From an uncultured Coriobacteriaceae bacterium (GTDB taxonomy: Bacteria; Actinomycetota; Coriobacteriia; Coriobacteriales; Atopobiaceae): 64,000 nucleotides of DNA. The notes under the pieces were generated by a model, which was not told the origin of the DNA, made no database searches, and saw only the letters and a program-made list of their open reading frames with translations. The stretch spans positions 62,001 through 126,000 of the forward strand of contig CADBYM010000001.1 in the NCBI GenBank assembly GCA_902798915.1, given 5' to 3'. Both the position numbers and the translations under genes were made by a program. Below, piece by piece: positions 41,201-49,378 of this stretch. Each line of letters starts with the position of its first letter. Position 1 is the first letter of the stretch.

Positions 41201-42071
41201 GGCAAATGGTTCGCGGGGATTCGGCACCGAGGCGCGCCATGTGCCCCCGGCGCTCGACGCCACCGAGGCAGCCCTGCAGGCCCACGAGCGCGACAAGACG
41301 CTCACGAAGCATCACTTCGAGCCCGAAGAGCACCCGTGCGTGCGCATCGAGCACCTGATGAAGACCTTCGACGGCGAGACGCGGGTCCTTACCGACGTCA
41401 ATCTCACGGTGTGGCCCGGCGAGGTCGTGTGCGTGCTGGGACCGTCAGGCTCCGGTAAGTCCACGATGCTGCGCTGCATCAACCTGCTCGAGACCCCGAC
41501 GGCAGGCCACATCCTCATTGAGGACCACGAGATTACCGGTCCCCTTCCGATTAAGGAAGTCAACAAGTTGCGCCAAAACTTGGGCATGGTGTTCCAGAGC
41601 TTCAACCTCTTCCCGCACCTCACGGCGAAGGGCAACGTGATGATTGGCCAGACGAAGGTGCTGAAGAAGAGCAAGGAGGAGGCCGAGGTCGAGGCCCTCA
41701 AGCAGCTTGAGGCCGTCGGTCTGCTCGATCGCGCCGACTTCAAGCCAGCACAGCTCTCGGGCGGACAGCAGCAGCGCGTGGCCATCGCACGTGCCGTCGC
41801 CATGCATCCCGACATCCTGCTCTTTGACGAGCCGACGTCCGCGCTCGACCCTGAGCTCGTGCGTGGCGTTCTCGACGTCATGCGCGATCTTGCCGAGAAT
41901 GGCGGCATGACCATGATCGTGGTCACGCACGAGATGGGCTTCGCGCGCGAGGTTGCCGATCGTGTCGTCTTTATGGAGGGTGGCGTCGTGGTTGAGCAGG
42001 GCAAGCCCGATGACGTCTTCGACCATCCGCAGAACGAGCGCACGGCTCAGTTCCTCGGCAGCATCGGCTAG
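41190..42071 (+). CDS. amino-acid ABC transporter ATP-binding protein (GlnQ/ArtP-like)
   Basis: A 293-residue ATPase that energises the upstream permease. Walker A is GPSGSGKST, the Q-loop lies in [13 protein letters not shown], the signature is LSGGQQQR, Walker [13 protein letters not shown], and the switch His lies in VVTHEMGF. About 50 extra residues precede the usual start ([15 protein letters not shown]). ATG 41190 has GGGAGG 8-13 bases upstream and overlaps the permease stop, which implies translational coupling. The gene is the last of the transporter set; a convergent terminator follows at 42099. Confidence 0.93.
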   Translation: MFNKANGSRGFGTEARHVPPALDATEAALQAHERDKTLTKHHFEPEEHPCVRIEHLMKTFDGETRVLTDVNLTVWPGEVVCVLGPSGSGKSTMLRCINLLETPTAGHILIEDHEITGPLPIKEVNKLRQNLGMVFQSFNLFPHLTAKGNVMIGQTKVLKKSKEEAEVEALKQLEAVGLLDRADFKPAQLSGGQQQRVAIARAVAMHPDILLFDEPTSALDPELVRGVLDVMRDLAENGGMTMIVVTHEMGFAREVADRVVFMEGGVVVEQGKPDDVFDHPQNERTAQFLGSIG

Positions 42072-42098
42072 GTCTTTGGGGCGTCTTACACCTTGTTT

Positions 42099-42123
42099 GC
42101 GAGGCTCCTTTCGGGAGCCTCGC
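42099..42123. terminator. hairpin between the ABC ATPase gene and the convergent RiPP precursor gene
   Basis: A perfect 10-bp stem (GCGAGGCTCC, 42099-42108; GGAGCCTCGC, 42114-42123) with loop TTTCG. It lies between two convergent genes and can serve both, although T-runs are poor. Confidence 0.65.
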
Positions 42124-42203
42124 CCCCCGTCGTTGTCGACTTCGTACGCCTGTGGGGCCGGGGGCCGCGGGCTACTGTTGGCGCGCCTCCGAAATGGGCG
42201 AAT

Positions 42204-42626
42204 CTATTGCATGTGCGCTTGATCGCAATAGTAGAGGCCTCCGGAGCATGCGAAGCTTCTAATGCACTTATAATAACGCGACATCTGTTTATAAAGACCT
42301 CTGCAATATTCATCCATATTGTACGGAATCAGTCTAGAAAGAACTGGACAGTATTCATCCGTATTGAAGCCGCCGGCCACGCCCGCGAGCTCGTCGAGGC
42401 CCAGCTCGCCGTCGTCGACCTCCTCGCGCTCCGCGACGAGGCGCCCCGCGTCCTCCGCCGTCACGTCGTAGCCGAGCTCGCGGGCCGCGAGCGCCGTCGC
42501 CTCCACGTCGCCGGACGCCGCGCCCGACTCGAGCAGGCGGTCCATGGCCTCCCGCATCCTGACCTCCAGCCCCGGGTCCCGCCCGAGGTCGCGCACCATG
42601 CGCTCCAGCTCGCCGATTCCGCTCAT
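42204..42626 (-). CDS. Nif11-type RiPP precursor peptide with double-glycine leader
   Basis: A 140-residue precursor. Residues 1-86 form a helical, acidic leader of the Nif11 kind (GIGELERMVRDLGRDPGLE, ELGYDVTAEDA, then LGLDELAGVAGG). The double Gly at 85-86 is the expected cleavage site for a peptidase-containing ABC exporter. The core (87-140) has 54 residues with five Cys (core positions 7, 22, 35, 41, 48), many Tyr, and a duplicated N-x-DEYC motif. ATG 42624-42626 has AAGGTGG upstream. The leader DNA is very GC-rich, the core DNA much richer in A and T. No lanthionine synthetase, radical SAM enzyme or peptidase-ABC exporter lies in the window, so maturation must be by enzymes elsewhere, or the gene is an orphan. 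The modification class cannot be told from the precursor. Confidence 0.82.
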   Translation of the reverse strand: MSGIGELERMVRDLGRDPGLEVRMREAMDRLLESGAASGDVEATALAARELGYDVTAEDAGRLVAEREEVDDGELGLDELAGVAGGFNTDEYCPVLSRLIPYNMDEYCRGLYKQMSRYYKCIRSFACSGGLYYCDQAHMQ

Positions 42627-43082
42627 CGCCAGCCACCTTCTCCGTGCGGCGCCTGCCGGCGCCGCGCCAATGCGTCTGAAGCATGGTCTCACGACGGCGC
42701 CCCCCATGTCAAACCGGGCGTGCCGCCCCGGACGAGGGCCTGTGGGACGCCTCCCATCGCATGGCGGCTGCGCGCGGTCGCGCCCCAGAGGCACAGGCGA
42801 CCGGCCGCCAACGCCTCGGGAGGGCAATTCCAAGCACTCCTGGGACGGCCCCTCCCCCGGGGCGCCAGGTTGCGGGCGGCGACGCCGCCGCCCGTCGCCA
42901 GAGAACCCTTGGCCTCAGGCCGGGGGGTGCTGGAATGGGGTCTGTTGGGGGGCAGTTCCCCGACGATGCCCCTATCTCAAGTTAACACGTGAAATATCCC
43001 ATATGGGGACTGATATCCTAATTCTGTGGTACTATGCAGCGTTGTGTTTCCACGCTGTTTCGATAGACTTGAGAGCTGTCCC
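42627..43082. other. GC-rich, hairpin-rich region between the RiPP precursor and the regulator gene
   Basis: These 456 bases hold no supported gene. Frames are open on both strands because of high GC, but have no ribosome sites or family motifs. Besides the hairpin at 42646, a 9-bp stem (CGGGCGGCG, 42873-42881, with 42886-42894) is present. From about 42975 the sequence turns abruptly AT-rich (AACACGTGAAATATCCCATA), which is where divergent promoters would be expected. Confidence 0.5.
42646..42665 (-). promoter_or_regulatory. GC hairpin in the 5' untranslated region of the RiPP precursor
   Basis: An 8-bp perfect stem (GCGGCGCC, 42646-42653, with GGCGCCGC, 42658-42665) lies about 20 bases ahead of the precursor start. 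It may limit ribosome access or act as an attenuator. Confidence 0.4.
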
Positions 43083-43757
43083 ATGCACCATAAGAACATA
43101 TTGCTTATTGCGCGATCTACCCGCCACCACGACCGCATGCGCGAGCTGTCGCACGTTCTGGACGTTTCCATCGCGCTTGCCTTCCCCGACACCTTCTCGC
43201 AGGCCATCTCCTCAGGCCACGAGTTCGACCTTGTCATCCTTGATGCCCTCGGGCTTGACGAGTCGACGCTTAACGCGGTTGATGCCTATGTGGCCGAGAA
43301 TGGCTTCATCCCCACGCTCGTCGTGCAGGATGCCGACAAGCTCGCGAGCCTTCGGATGCCCGTGCAGGGTCGTAACGACTTTATCCTCTCGTCTGCCGGG
43401 GCCGCCGAGTTCGAGATGCGCTGCAAGCTCCTGCTGTGGCCGGGCGAGGAGAGCGCTCCTGCCGACATCGTTACCGTGGACAACATGACCATCAACTTGG
43501 CTACGTATCAGGTCTACATCGACGAGGAGCCGGTGGACCTCACGCTCATGGAGTACTCGTTGCTCTCCTTCCTGGCCACGCATCCATCGCGTGCCTACTC
43601 GCGCGAGACGCTTCTTCATCGCGTGTGGGGATTCGAGTATTGTGGCGGCACTCGTACGGTGGACGTGCACATTCGTCGCGTGCGCTCGAAGGTTGGCCCA
43701 CAGGTGGCTGCCCATATCGTGACGGTGCGCGGCGTCGGATACCTCTTCAAGCTGTAG
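43083..43757 (+). CDS. GlnR-like response-regulator-type winged-helix transcription factor
   Basis: A 224-residue DNA-binding protein. The N-terminal ~115 residues have a receiver-like fold but lack the acidic pair normally found after strand 1 (NILLIARS instead of a DD motif). NDFILSSAGAAEFEMRCKLLL resembles the PAE-type end of actinobacterial GlnR receivers. The C-terminal OmpR/PhoB winged helix is typical (DLTLMEYSLLSFLATHPSRA, SRETLLHRVWG, RTVDVHIRRVRSKV, VRGVGYLFKL). There is no adjacent histidine kinase. Atypical GlnR regulators work without phosphorylation and control nitrogen genes; the amino-acid transporter nearby would suit that, but this is inference. ATG 43083 is chosen because it starts the receiver strand; its ribosome site is weak (GAGAG). 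Confidence 0.8.
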   Translation: MHHKNILLIARSTRHHDRMRELSHVLDVSIALAFPDTFSQAISSGHEFDLVILDALGLDESTLNAVDAYVAENGFIPTLVVQDADKLASLRMPVQGRNDFILSSAGAAEFEMRCKLLLWPGEESAPADIVTVDNMTINLATYQVYIDEEPVDLTLMEYSLLSFLATHPSRAYSRETLLHRVWGFEYCGGTRTVDVHIRRVRSKVGPQVAAHIVTVRGVGYLFKL

Positions 43758-43922
43758 GGCTAGCAGGGTTCCCGTTTCGGCGGGCGTGAGTTTTAAGTCA
43801 ACCAAAAGACTTGTTTCTCCGATGTGAACGTTCGTGATGAGCGTGTGAGCATGTGCTCTTGGGGGTACATTCTCTCCGTTGGACTATCTCTGCATGTGCA
43901 GGGTATCGAGAGGTGAGGCTTC

Positions 43923-45443
43923 ATGGCACAGGACTATAACGACGGCATGCCGCCCATACCGGGTTCGAACTACGATCAGAGCGAGGAGTCGCGCACGGCG
44001 CGCCGTCCGATTCGTCGCAGGAGGGTAGCACAGCAGACGGGCTACGCCGCTGGCGAAGCGGGTAATCCGGTGGCGCAACGGTCGAGTGCTCAGCCGACGC
44101 CCTCCGTAGAGCCCCCGATGCAGAAGGGCACGGGCGCTTGGAAGGGCGTCGTGGGAGGGGCCATCGCTGGTGCGGCAGTCTCGGCGGCGCTCGTCGGCGC
44201 GCTGTTGGGTACTGGCGTGATAGGTGGAGGTGCTACCACGACCACGGCGGCAACCGCAACGACGGAGGCTGCCTCCACAGAGGCCACCTCGGGGAAGACC
44301 ATCAACATTGCGGCCTCCTCCGAGGACGCTACCGTCTCCCAGGCAGTCGCGGCAAAGTGTCTGCCCTCGGTCGTCTCGGTATACGTGACGACCTCCGATG
44401 GGGGTTCGGGCATAGGGTCCGGCGTGATTCTGGACGCCGAGGGTAACATCATCACCAACTGGCATGTTGCCGGCGATGCCTCGGCGATATCGGTCACCAT
44501 CGGTGGACAAAGCTACGACGCGACGCTCGTGGGCGGCGACGCCTCGAGTGACGTTGCCGTCATCAAGGCAGACCTCAATGGCGCCACCGTCACGCCCATG
44601 GAGATTGGCGACTCCTCAAAGCTTGTGGTGGGCGACTGGGTCATGACGCTGGGCAGTCCGCTTGGCCTCGACCAGTCGGCGTCGTCGGGCATCGTCAGCG
44701 CCTTGTACCGCAACACGCTGATGACGGGTACCACGGGTAACACGCTCTACACCAACCTCATTCAGGTTGACGCGGCCATCAACGGCGGCAACTCGGGTGG
44801 CGCCCTCGTCAACGACAAGGGACAGCTGGTGGGTATCAACACGCTCTACGCCAACGGTGCCGGCACCGAGACCTTCTCGGGCATCGGCTTTGCCATACCG
44901 GGCAACTATGCGGTGGATATCGCTCGCAAGGTGATTGCGGGCGAGCAGGTGACGCATGCCTACATCGGACTCTCGTGCAGTACCGTCAACGCCCAGAACG
45001 CGCAGGCCAACCATCTCTCCGTAAGCCAGGGCGCCTACGTTGCCGAGGTCGCCGAGGGCGGTCCTGCCGAGGCGGCCGGCATCCAAGTGGGTGACGTCAT
45101 CACAAAGATTGGCGAGAACTCCGTCGATTCCGCCGACGGCTTCATCCTCGCGGTCCGCTCATGTGCGGTGGGCGACGAGGTTGACGTCAAGTTCGTGCGT
45201 AACGGAGAAGAGCAGACAGTCAAGGTGAAGCTCGGGTCCGACGAGGAACTGCAGGCTCAGCAGGAGCAGCAGCTGAAGGAACAGCAGCAACAGTATCAGG
45301 AACAGATGCAGCAATACGAGGACTACTTCAACCAGCGTCAGGACTACTCACAACGGCAGCAATGGCCGTGGAATACCTTCGAGCTTCCTTGGGAGCTTTG
45401 GGACGACATGGACAACGGCAACTTGGGACGCTACGGCAACTAA
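43923..45443 (+). CDS. HtrA/DegP-type membrane serine protease with PDZ domain
   Basis: A 506-residue S1C protease for quality control outside the membrane. The first ~75 residues are basic and polar (cytoplasmic). A Gly/Ala-rich membrane helix follows (VVGGAIAGAAVSAALVGALL, about 78-97). The trypsin-like domain has His 181 (NWHVAGD), Asp 210 (SSDVAVI) and Ser 291 (GGNSGGALV). A PDZ domain (~340-435) has AYVAEVAEGGPAEAAGIQVGDVI. The C-terminal ~70 residues are rich in Gln/Tyr/Asp and probably disordered. Single-gene unit; ATG 43923 follows GAGAGGTGAG. Confidence 0.93.
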   Translation: MAQDYNDGMPPIPGSNYDQSEESRTARRPIRRRRVAQQTGYAAGEAGNPVAQRSSAQPTPSVEPPMQKGTGAWKGVVGGAIAGAAVSAALVGALLGTGVIGGGATTTTAATATTEAASTEATSGKTINIAASSEDATVSQAVAAKCLPSVVSVYVTTSDGGSGIGSGVILDAEGNIITNWHVAGDASAISVTIGGQSYDATLVGGDASSDVAVIKADLNGATVTPMEIGDSSKLVVGDWVMTLGSPLGLDQSASSGIVSALYRNTLMTGTTGNTLYTNLIQVDAAINGGNSGGALVNDKGQLVGINTLYANGAGTETFSGIGFAIPGNYAVDIARKVIAGEQVTHAYIGLSCSTVNAQNAQANHLSVSQGAYVAEVAEGGPAEAAGIQVGDVITKIGENSVDSADGFILAVRSCAVGDEVDVKFVRNGEEQTVKVKLGSDEELQAQQEQQLKEQQQQYQEQMQQYEDYFNQRQDYSQRQQWPWNTFELPWELWDDMDNGNLGRYGN

Positions 45444-45456
45444 GTCCCAAGAATCA

Positions 45457-45513
45457 GAACACCACTTCACGGAAGAGTGTTCCGCTGGAACACACTTCCG
45501 GGAAGTGGTGTTC
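45457..45513. repeat. 57-base palindrome after htrA, related to palindromes at 49165-49268
   Basis: Outer arms GAACACCACTTC (45457-45468) and GAAGTGGTGTTC (45502-45513) are perfect complements. The interior is nearly palindromic (CGGAAGAGTGTTCC against GGAACACACTTCCG). The motifs ACTTCCGGGAAGTG and GGAACAC recur at the other side of the next gene. The hairpin may also terminate htrA. Confidence 0.75.
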
Positions 45514-45975
45514 CACTATGTGAGTGGGGGCGGGCCGTCCGTGGCGCGGATGCGCGGCGGACGGCCCGCTCCATTGTCATCTGGGGCGAAACCCTTCAAA
45601 CGTTATGTGAAGAGGTTTCTATTAAATATCCCGATGTGCGTCGGCAAGGGGTCGCGCGCAGCATAATGGCGCGGGTGCGCCGGAAGGAGGGATGTGATGG
45701 GACAGACGTTCGTGAGGGGTCCGGTCGGCCGCATGCTGAGCCTGCTCGTGGCCTTGGCCATGGCGCTGGGCATGTGCCCGACTGCGGGCATCGCCGAGGA
45801 GGCGCTGGCGGTCGAGCCGGCGGCCGATGACGCCCTGGTCGTCGTAGAGCAGGGTGCCGACGAAGACGCCCTCAACGAGGACGGCGCCGGTGACGAAGAC
45901 GCCCTCGTCGAGGACGGCGCCGAGGGGGAAGAGCCCCTCGCCGAGCAGGCCGTAGAGGACGAGGCCCTCGTCGAA

Positions 45976-45978
45976 TAA
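45976..45978 (+). other. in-frame TAA stop interrupting the surface protein gene
   Basis: The codons read GTC GAA TAA TCC GAG GAG GAA. The frame before and after has the same acidic repeat character, so a single substitution (for example GAA or CAA to TAA) explains the stop. Confidence 0.85.
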
Positions 45979-48689
45979 TCCGAGGAGGAAGACTCCTTCG
46001 ACGAGCTGGCCGGCCCCGAGCCCGGACCTGCGGCGCCGGTCCTTGTGGTGCAGGCTGGCGAGACGCAGGTGGCAAACGCGGAGCAGTTCAATGCCGCCGT
46101 GGCCGTCGGGGGGTCAATCAAGCTCACAGCCGATTTTGACCTCCCTCTCGATCGCGAATTGAAGCTCCAGAAGGACTTGGTCATAGACCTGAACGGGCAC
46201 ACGATTAACGTCATCAAAAACAAGTCGATCTGCTACTTTCGAATCAGCGCATCGACGACCATCAAAGATAGCGTGGGCGGGGGTAAAATCATAAACCCCA
46301 ACCCGAACTATGGGTTCCTTACGAACAAGGATTCGGGAAGCACTGCCACCATCTCGCTGAGGCTGGAGGGTGGGACACTGGTGTCCACCGGCTCCATAGC
46401 GGTAGACGTCTACATGGGCTCGTTCACGATGACCGGTGGCGCGATCGAGAGCACCAGCTACGCTATCAGGCGCGATGCGGGCGCCATCACCATCAGCGGC
46501 GGTACGATCAACGGGCCGTTCACTGATGACCAAGGCTCCTTGTCCATCACCGGGGGCAGGTTCAGTTTCGATCCCACGGAATTCCTAGACAAGGGATACG
46601 TCGCGACGCAGGACGGCGACTATTGGGTGGTGGACGTCCGGAGAGGCCCCTATGACGACTACCTGGTCAAGGCCAACGACACCGCAGACACGCTGGCGGA
46701 CAAGGCGGTCCGCTTCAACGACCTCGAGTGGTACGTCATAGCGGACGACGCCACGACGGCGGACGCCGGGACCGTGACCCTGCTCGCGGCGGATGTCATC
46801 GCCAGTTCGGCGTTCGACGCATCAAGCAACGCCTACGGCACGTCAGCGGTGAAGTCCCTGCTGGATGACATGACGAGCGAGGGTGGTCGCTTCTCGGATG
46901 TGGCGGACGCCATCGTCGAAACCGACCTGGGGGACGTGGACGTCACGGGAGCGAAGCTCTGGCTGCTGAGCACGCAGGAGGCGGGCGCGCTGCCGCAAGA
47001 ATCGGTTCGTGCGGGTGTCGGCTCCTGGTGGCTGCGCTCGTCCGCAGGCGGTGAGTATGCTTCATACGTGAGTGTCCAGGGTGACATTACCAGCTATGGA
47101 GTTGGTAACGAGCGTGGCGTGCGCCCCGCACTGAGGCTCGACCTCGGGGCCGTGGACTTCGATGCCGACTCGCGGGTCTTCTCTCCCAAGACGCCCCACG
47201 TCCACGCAATCGGCGAGAATGACGTTGCCTTCAGGCTGTGGACCGACGCCCTGGCGGCGAGCCAGCACGGCGGGGACGCAAAGTATACCGCGTCCAACTG
47301 CCTGCCCGCCGTGCCGGGCAGCTACTACCTCGCGGCCGACGTCGCGCTGTCCGAGACCTGGACCGTCCCGACCGGTGGCGCGGTCAACCTCTGCCTCAAC
47401 GGCAAGAGGGTCACGCGGGCGGAGGGCGTCGACCCCAACCTCAGGTTCAGTCTGGTCACCGTTCCCGCTGGGGCGACGCTGAGCCTCTATGAGGACGACG
47501 GGGAGGAGAGCCCCGGTGCGGTCACGGGTGGAATGGCCGAGAGGGGCGGCGGCGTGTACGTGCGCCGAGGCGGCGCCCTCGCCCTCCTCGGCGGCGCGGT
47601 CAGGGAGAACAGCGCGAACTTCGGTGGCGGCGTGTGTGTCGAGGGCGGCGTCTCTGCCGATGTCGACCCGGTCGGCCCCGGGACGCTAGGCGTGTCCGGC
47701 GCCGCCGTTGTCAGCGGCAACACCGCGGGGACCGGCTCCCAGGAAGCCTCCAACGTGCTGCTGGAGGCGGACTCGGACACGACGCGCGACGCCGACTACA
47801 ACGCGAGGATTGCCATCGAGGGCGCGCTGGGGGAGGGCTCCTCCATCGGCGTCTCGATGGAGGAGCCCGGCGTGTTCACCGAGAGCGCCGGCACGTCGAA
47901 GGCCAAGGACCACAAGGGCCGCTTCTCCAGCGACGACGCGTCCTACATCGTCGAGGTGGAGGGTGACGAGCTCAAGCTGATGCTGGTGCCGGTCGAGGCG
48001 TCCGCCGCGGATGTCTCGGTAGTCTACGATGGCAAGGCGCACGGCATCTCCGTCGAGGTGAGCGACCCCGCGAGCGGCGCGACCGTCACGTACGGCGAGA
48101 GCGCCGACGCCTGCACGCTCGAGGAGAGCCCGACGGTCACGAACGTGGCCGACGGCCCGAAGACCGTCTACTACAGGGTGAGCGCCGAGGGCCGCTCCGA
48201 TGTGACCGGCTCCGCCACCATTACCGTCGCCCCGCTCGAGGCGAGGCTCACGTGGACGTACACGGCCTTCACCTACGACGGCGAGAGCCACCAGCCCAAG
48301 GCCACGGTGGATAACCTGGCCTCCGGCGACGAGTGCGCGGTCACCGTCAAGGGGGCCAAGGCGGACGCCGGCACGTACGAGGCGACGGCCACGAAGCTCT
48401 CCAACGCCAACTACAGCATGCCCGCGAGCGCGACGCAGAAGTTCACTATCGCCAAGGCGAAGCTCACGTCCATCGCCAAGGTCGCCGACAAGACGTACAC
48501 CGGCAAGGCGATCAAGCCCACGCCCGCCGTCAAGGCCGGCAAGAAGACCCTGAAGGCCGGCACCGACTTCACCTACTCCTACAAGAACAACACCAAGGCA
48601 GGCACCGCCACGGTGATGGCGACGGGCAAGGGTAACTATACCGGTAGCGTGAAGACCACCTTCAAGATCGTCGTCCCCGCCGCCAAGGC

Positions 48690-49110
48690 GTCCTACCGTG
48701 CGTACGTCCAGGGCATCGGCTGGATGGACCCCGCCAGTGGCGGCGCCATGCTCGGCACCACCGGTAGGGCTCTGCGCCTCGAGGCGCTTCGGCTCAAGCT
48801 CGGTGACAAGCTGGGCGCGGTCGGTTCCATCCAGTACCGCGCCCACGTGCAGACCTACGGTTGGCAGGGGTGGAAGGCCGACAGCGCCACGTGCGGCACC
48901 ACCGGTCAGTCCAAGCGCCTCGAGGCCGTTCAGGTGAGGTTGACGGGCAAGGCGGCGGAGACCTACGACGTGTACTACCGTGTTCACTGCCAGACCTACG
49001 GCTGGATGGCCTGGGCCAAGAACGGCGCCAAGGCCGGAACCGCAGGCCAGGCCAAGCGCCTGGAAGCCGTCCAGGTGGTCCTGGTGCCCAAGGGCGCGAA
49101 GGCCTCCGGC
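48690..49110 (+). repeat. three ChW-type repeats at the C-terminus of the interrupted surface protein
   Basis: Three ~45-residue units share Y-R-(A/V)-(Y/H)-(V/C)-Q-x-x-G-W and a G-T-x-G-x-(A/S)-x-RLEA-(L/V) ending. This is the clostridial hydrophobic repeat with conserved Trp, a secreted-protein module thought to bind the cell surface or other molecules. Confidence 0.8.
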
Positions 49111-49164
49111 ACGACCTACAAGGGCGTCAAGCAGACCTTCGGTAAGGCATTCGTGTAGAAGGGG

Positions 49165-49199
49165 CACCACTTCCCGGAACACTCTTCCGGGAAGTGGTG
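49165..49199. repeat. palindrome after the interrupted surface gene (unit A)
   Basis: A perfect 14-bp stem CACCACTTCCCGGA (49165-49178) with 49186-49199 and a 7-base loop, six bases after the stop. It shares CACCACTTC and GAAGTGGTG with the palindrome at 45457. Confidence 0.8.
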
Positions 49200-49211
49200 T
49201 TCCACGGGCGA

Positions 49212-49268
49212 GAACGCACTTCCGGGAACAGTGTCCACAAGTGGAACACTGTTCCCGGAAGTGCGTTC
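49212..49268. repeat. 57-base palindrome with 23-bp perfect arms (unit B)
   Basis: Arms at 49212-49234 and 49246-49268 are perfect complements over 23 bases, and the centre (CCAC/GTGG) extends the stem with one bulge. Core motif ACTTCCGGGAAC. It is the longest perfect inverted repeat I found in the window. Confidence 0.85.
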
Positions 49269-49313
49269 CCCTAACGGGGAGTTGCGGCCATCGTGACAAA
49301 TGACGTGGCCCCC

Positions 49314-49344
49314 TTGCCAACTTGTCCCGCGCACAAGGTATACT
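49314..49344 (+). promoter_or_regulatory. candidate promoter for sbcDC
   Basis: TTGCCA (49314-49319), a 19-base spacer and TATACT (49339-49344) lie 35 bases ahead of the sbcD start. Confidence 0.45.
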
Positions 49345-49378
49345 CTCACTAACTACAAACGCAACAGATTGGAAGCAC

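Larger units (their letters stand above)
45697..49158 (+). pseudogene. surface protein gene with in-frame premature TAA (DUF6273 / beta-helix / MBG-like / ChW repeats)
   Basis: One reading frame runs from 45697 (GGAGG at 45686-45690) to TAG 49156-49158, but a TAA at 45976-45978 interrupts it. Before the stop: a signal peptide (VGRMLSLLVALAMALGMCPTAGIAEE) and a repetitive acidic segment. After it the same frame continues with the same acidic style (SEEEDSFDEL), then about 1040 residues. These include a beta-helix-like region (TMTGGAIES, TISGGTINGP), a DUF6273-like domain (RFNDLEWYVIA ... WWLRSSAGG), a second Gly-rich repeat region, MBG-like domains (VVYDGKAHGISV, YTGKAIKPTPAVKAGKKTL), and three ChW-type repeats (YGWQGW, YGWMAW, GIGWMD). 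The downstream part has no signal peptide of its own. It reads as a recent nonsense mutation; stop readthrough or a sequencing error are alternatives. Confidence 0.8.

Noticed and set aside
42627-42833. Upstream in-frame extension of the RiPP precursor
   Set aside because: The extension is Arg/Pro/Gly-rich and crosses a strong hairpin, whereas the Nif11-like leader begins at MSGIGELERM with a ribosome site at the right distance.
42544-43488. Plus-strand open frame across the RiPP precursor and regulator
   Set aside because: It runs through the hairpin region and the regulator in another frame, has no ribosome site and a low-complexity Ser/Arg-rich product.
49165-49268. Start of a CRISPR array
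   Set aside because: The elements are palindromes of different length without regular spacers and without cas genes.
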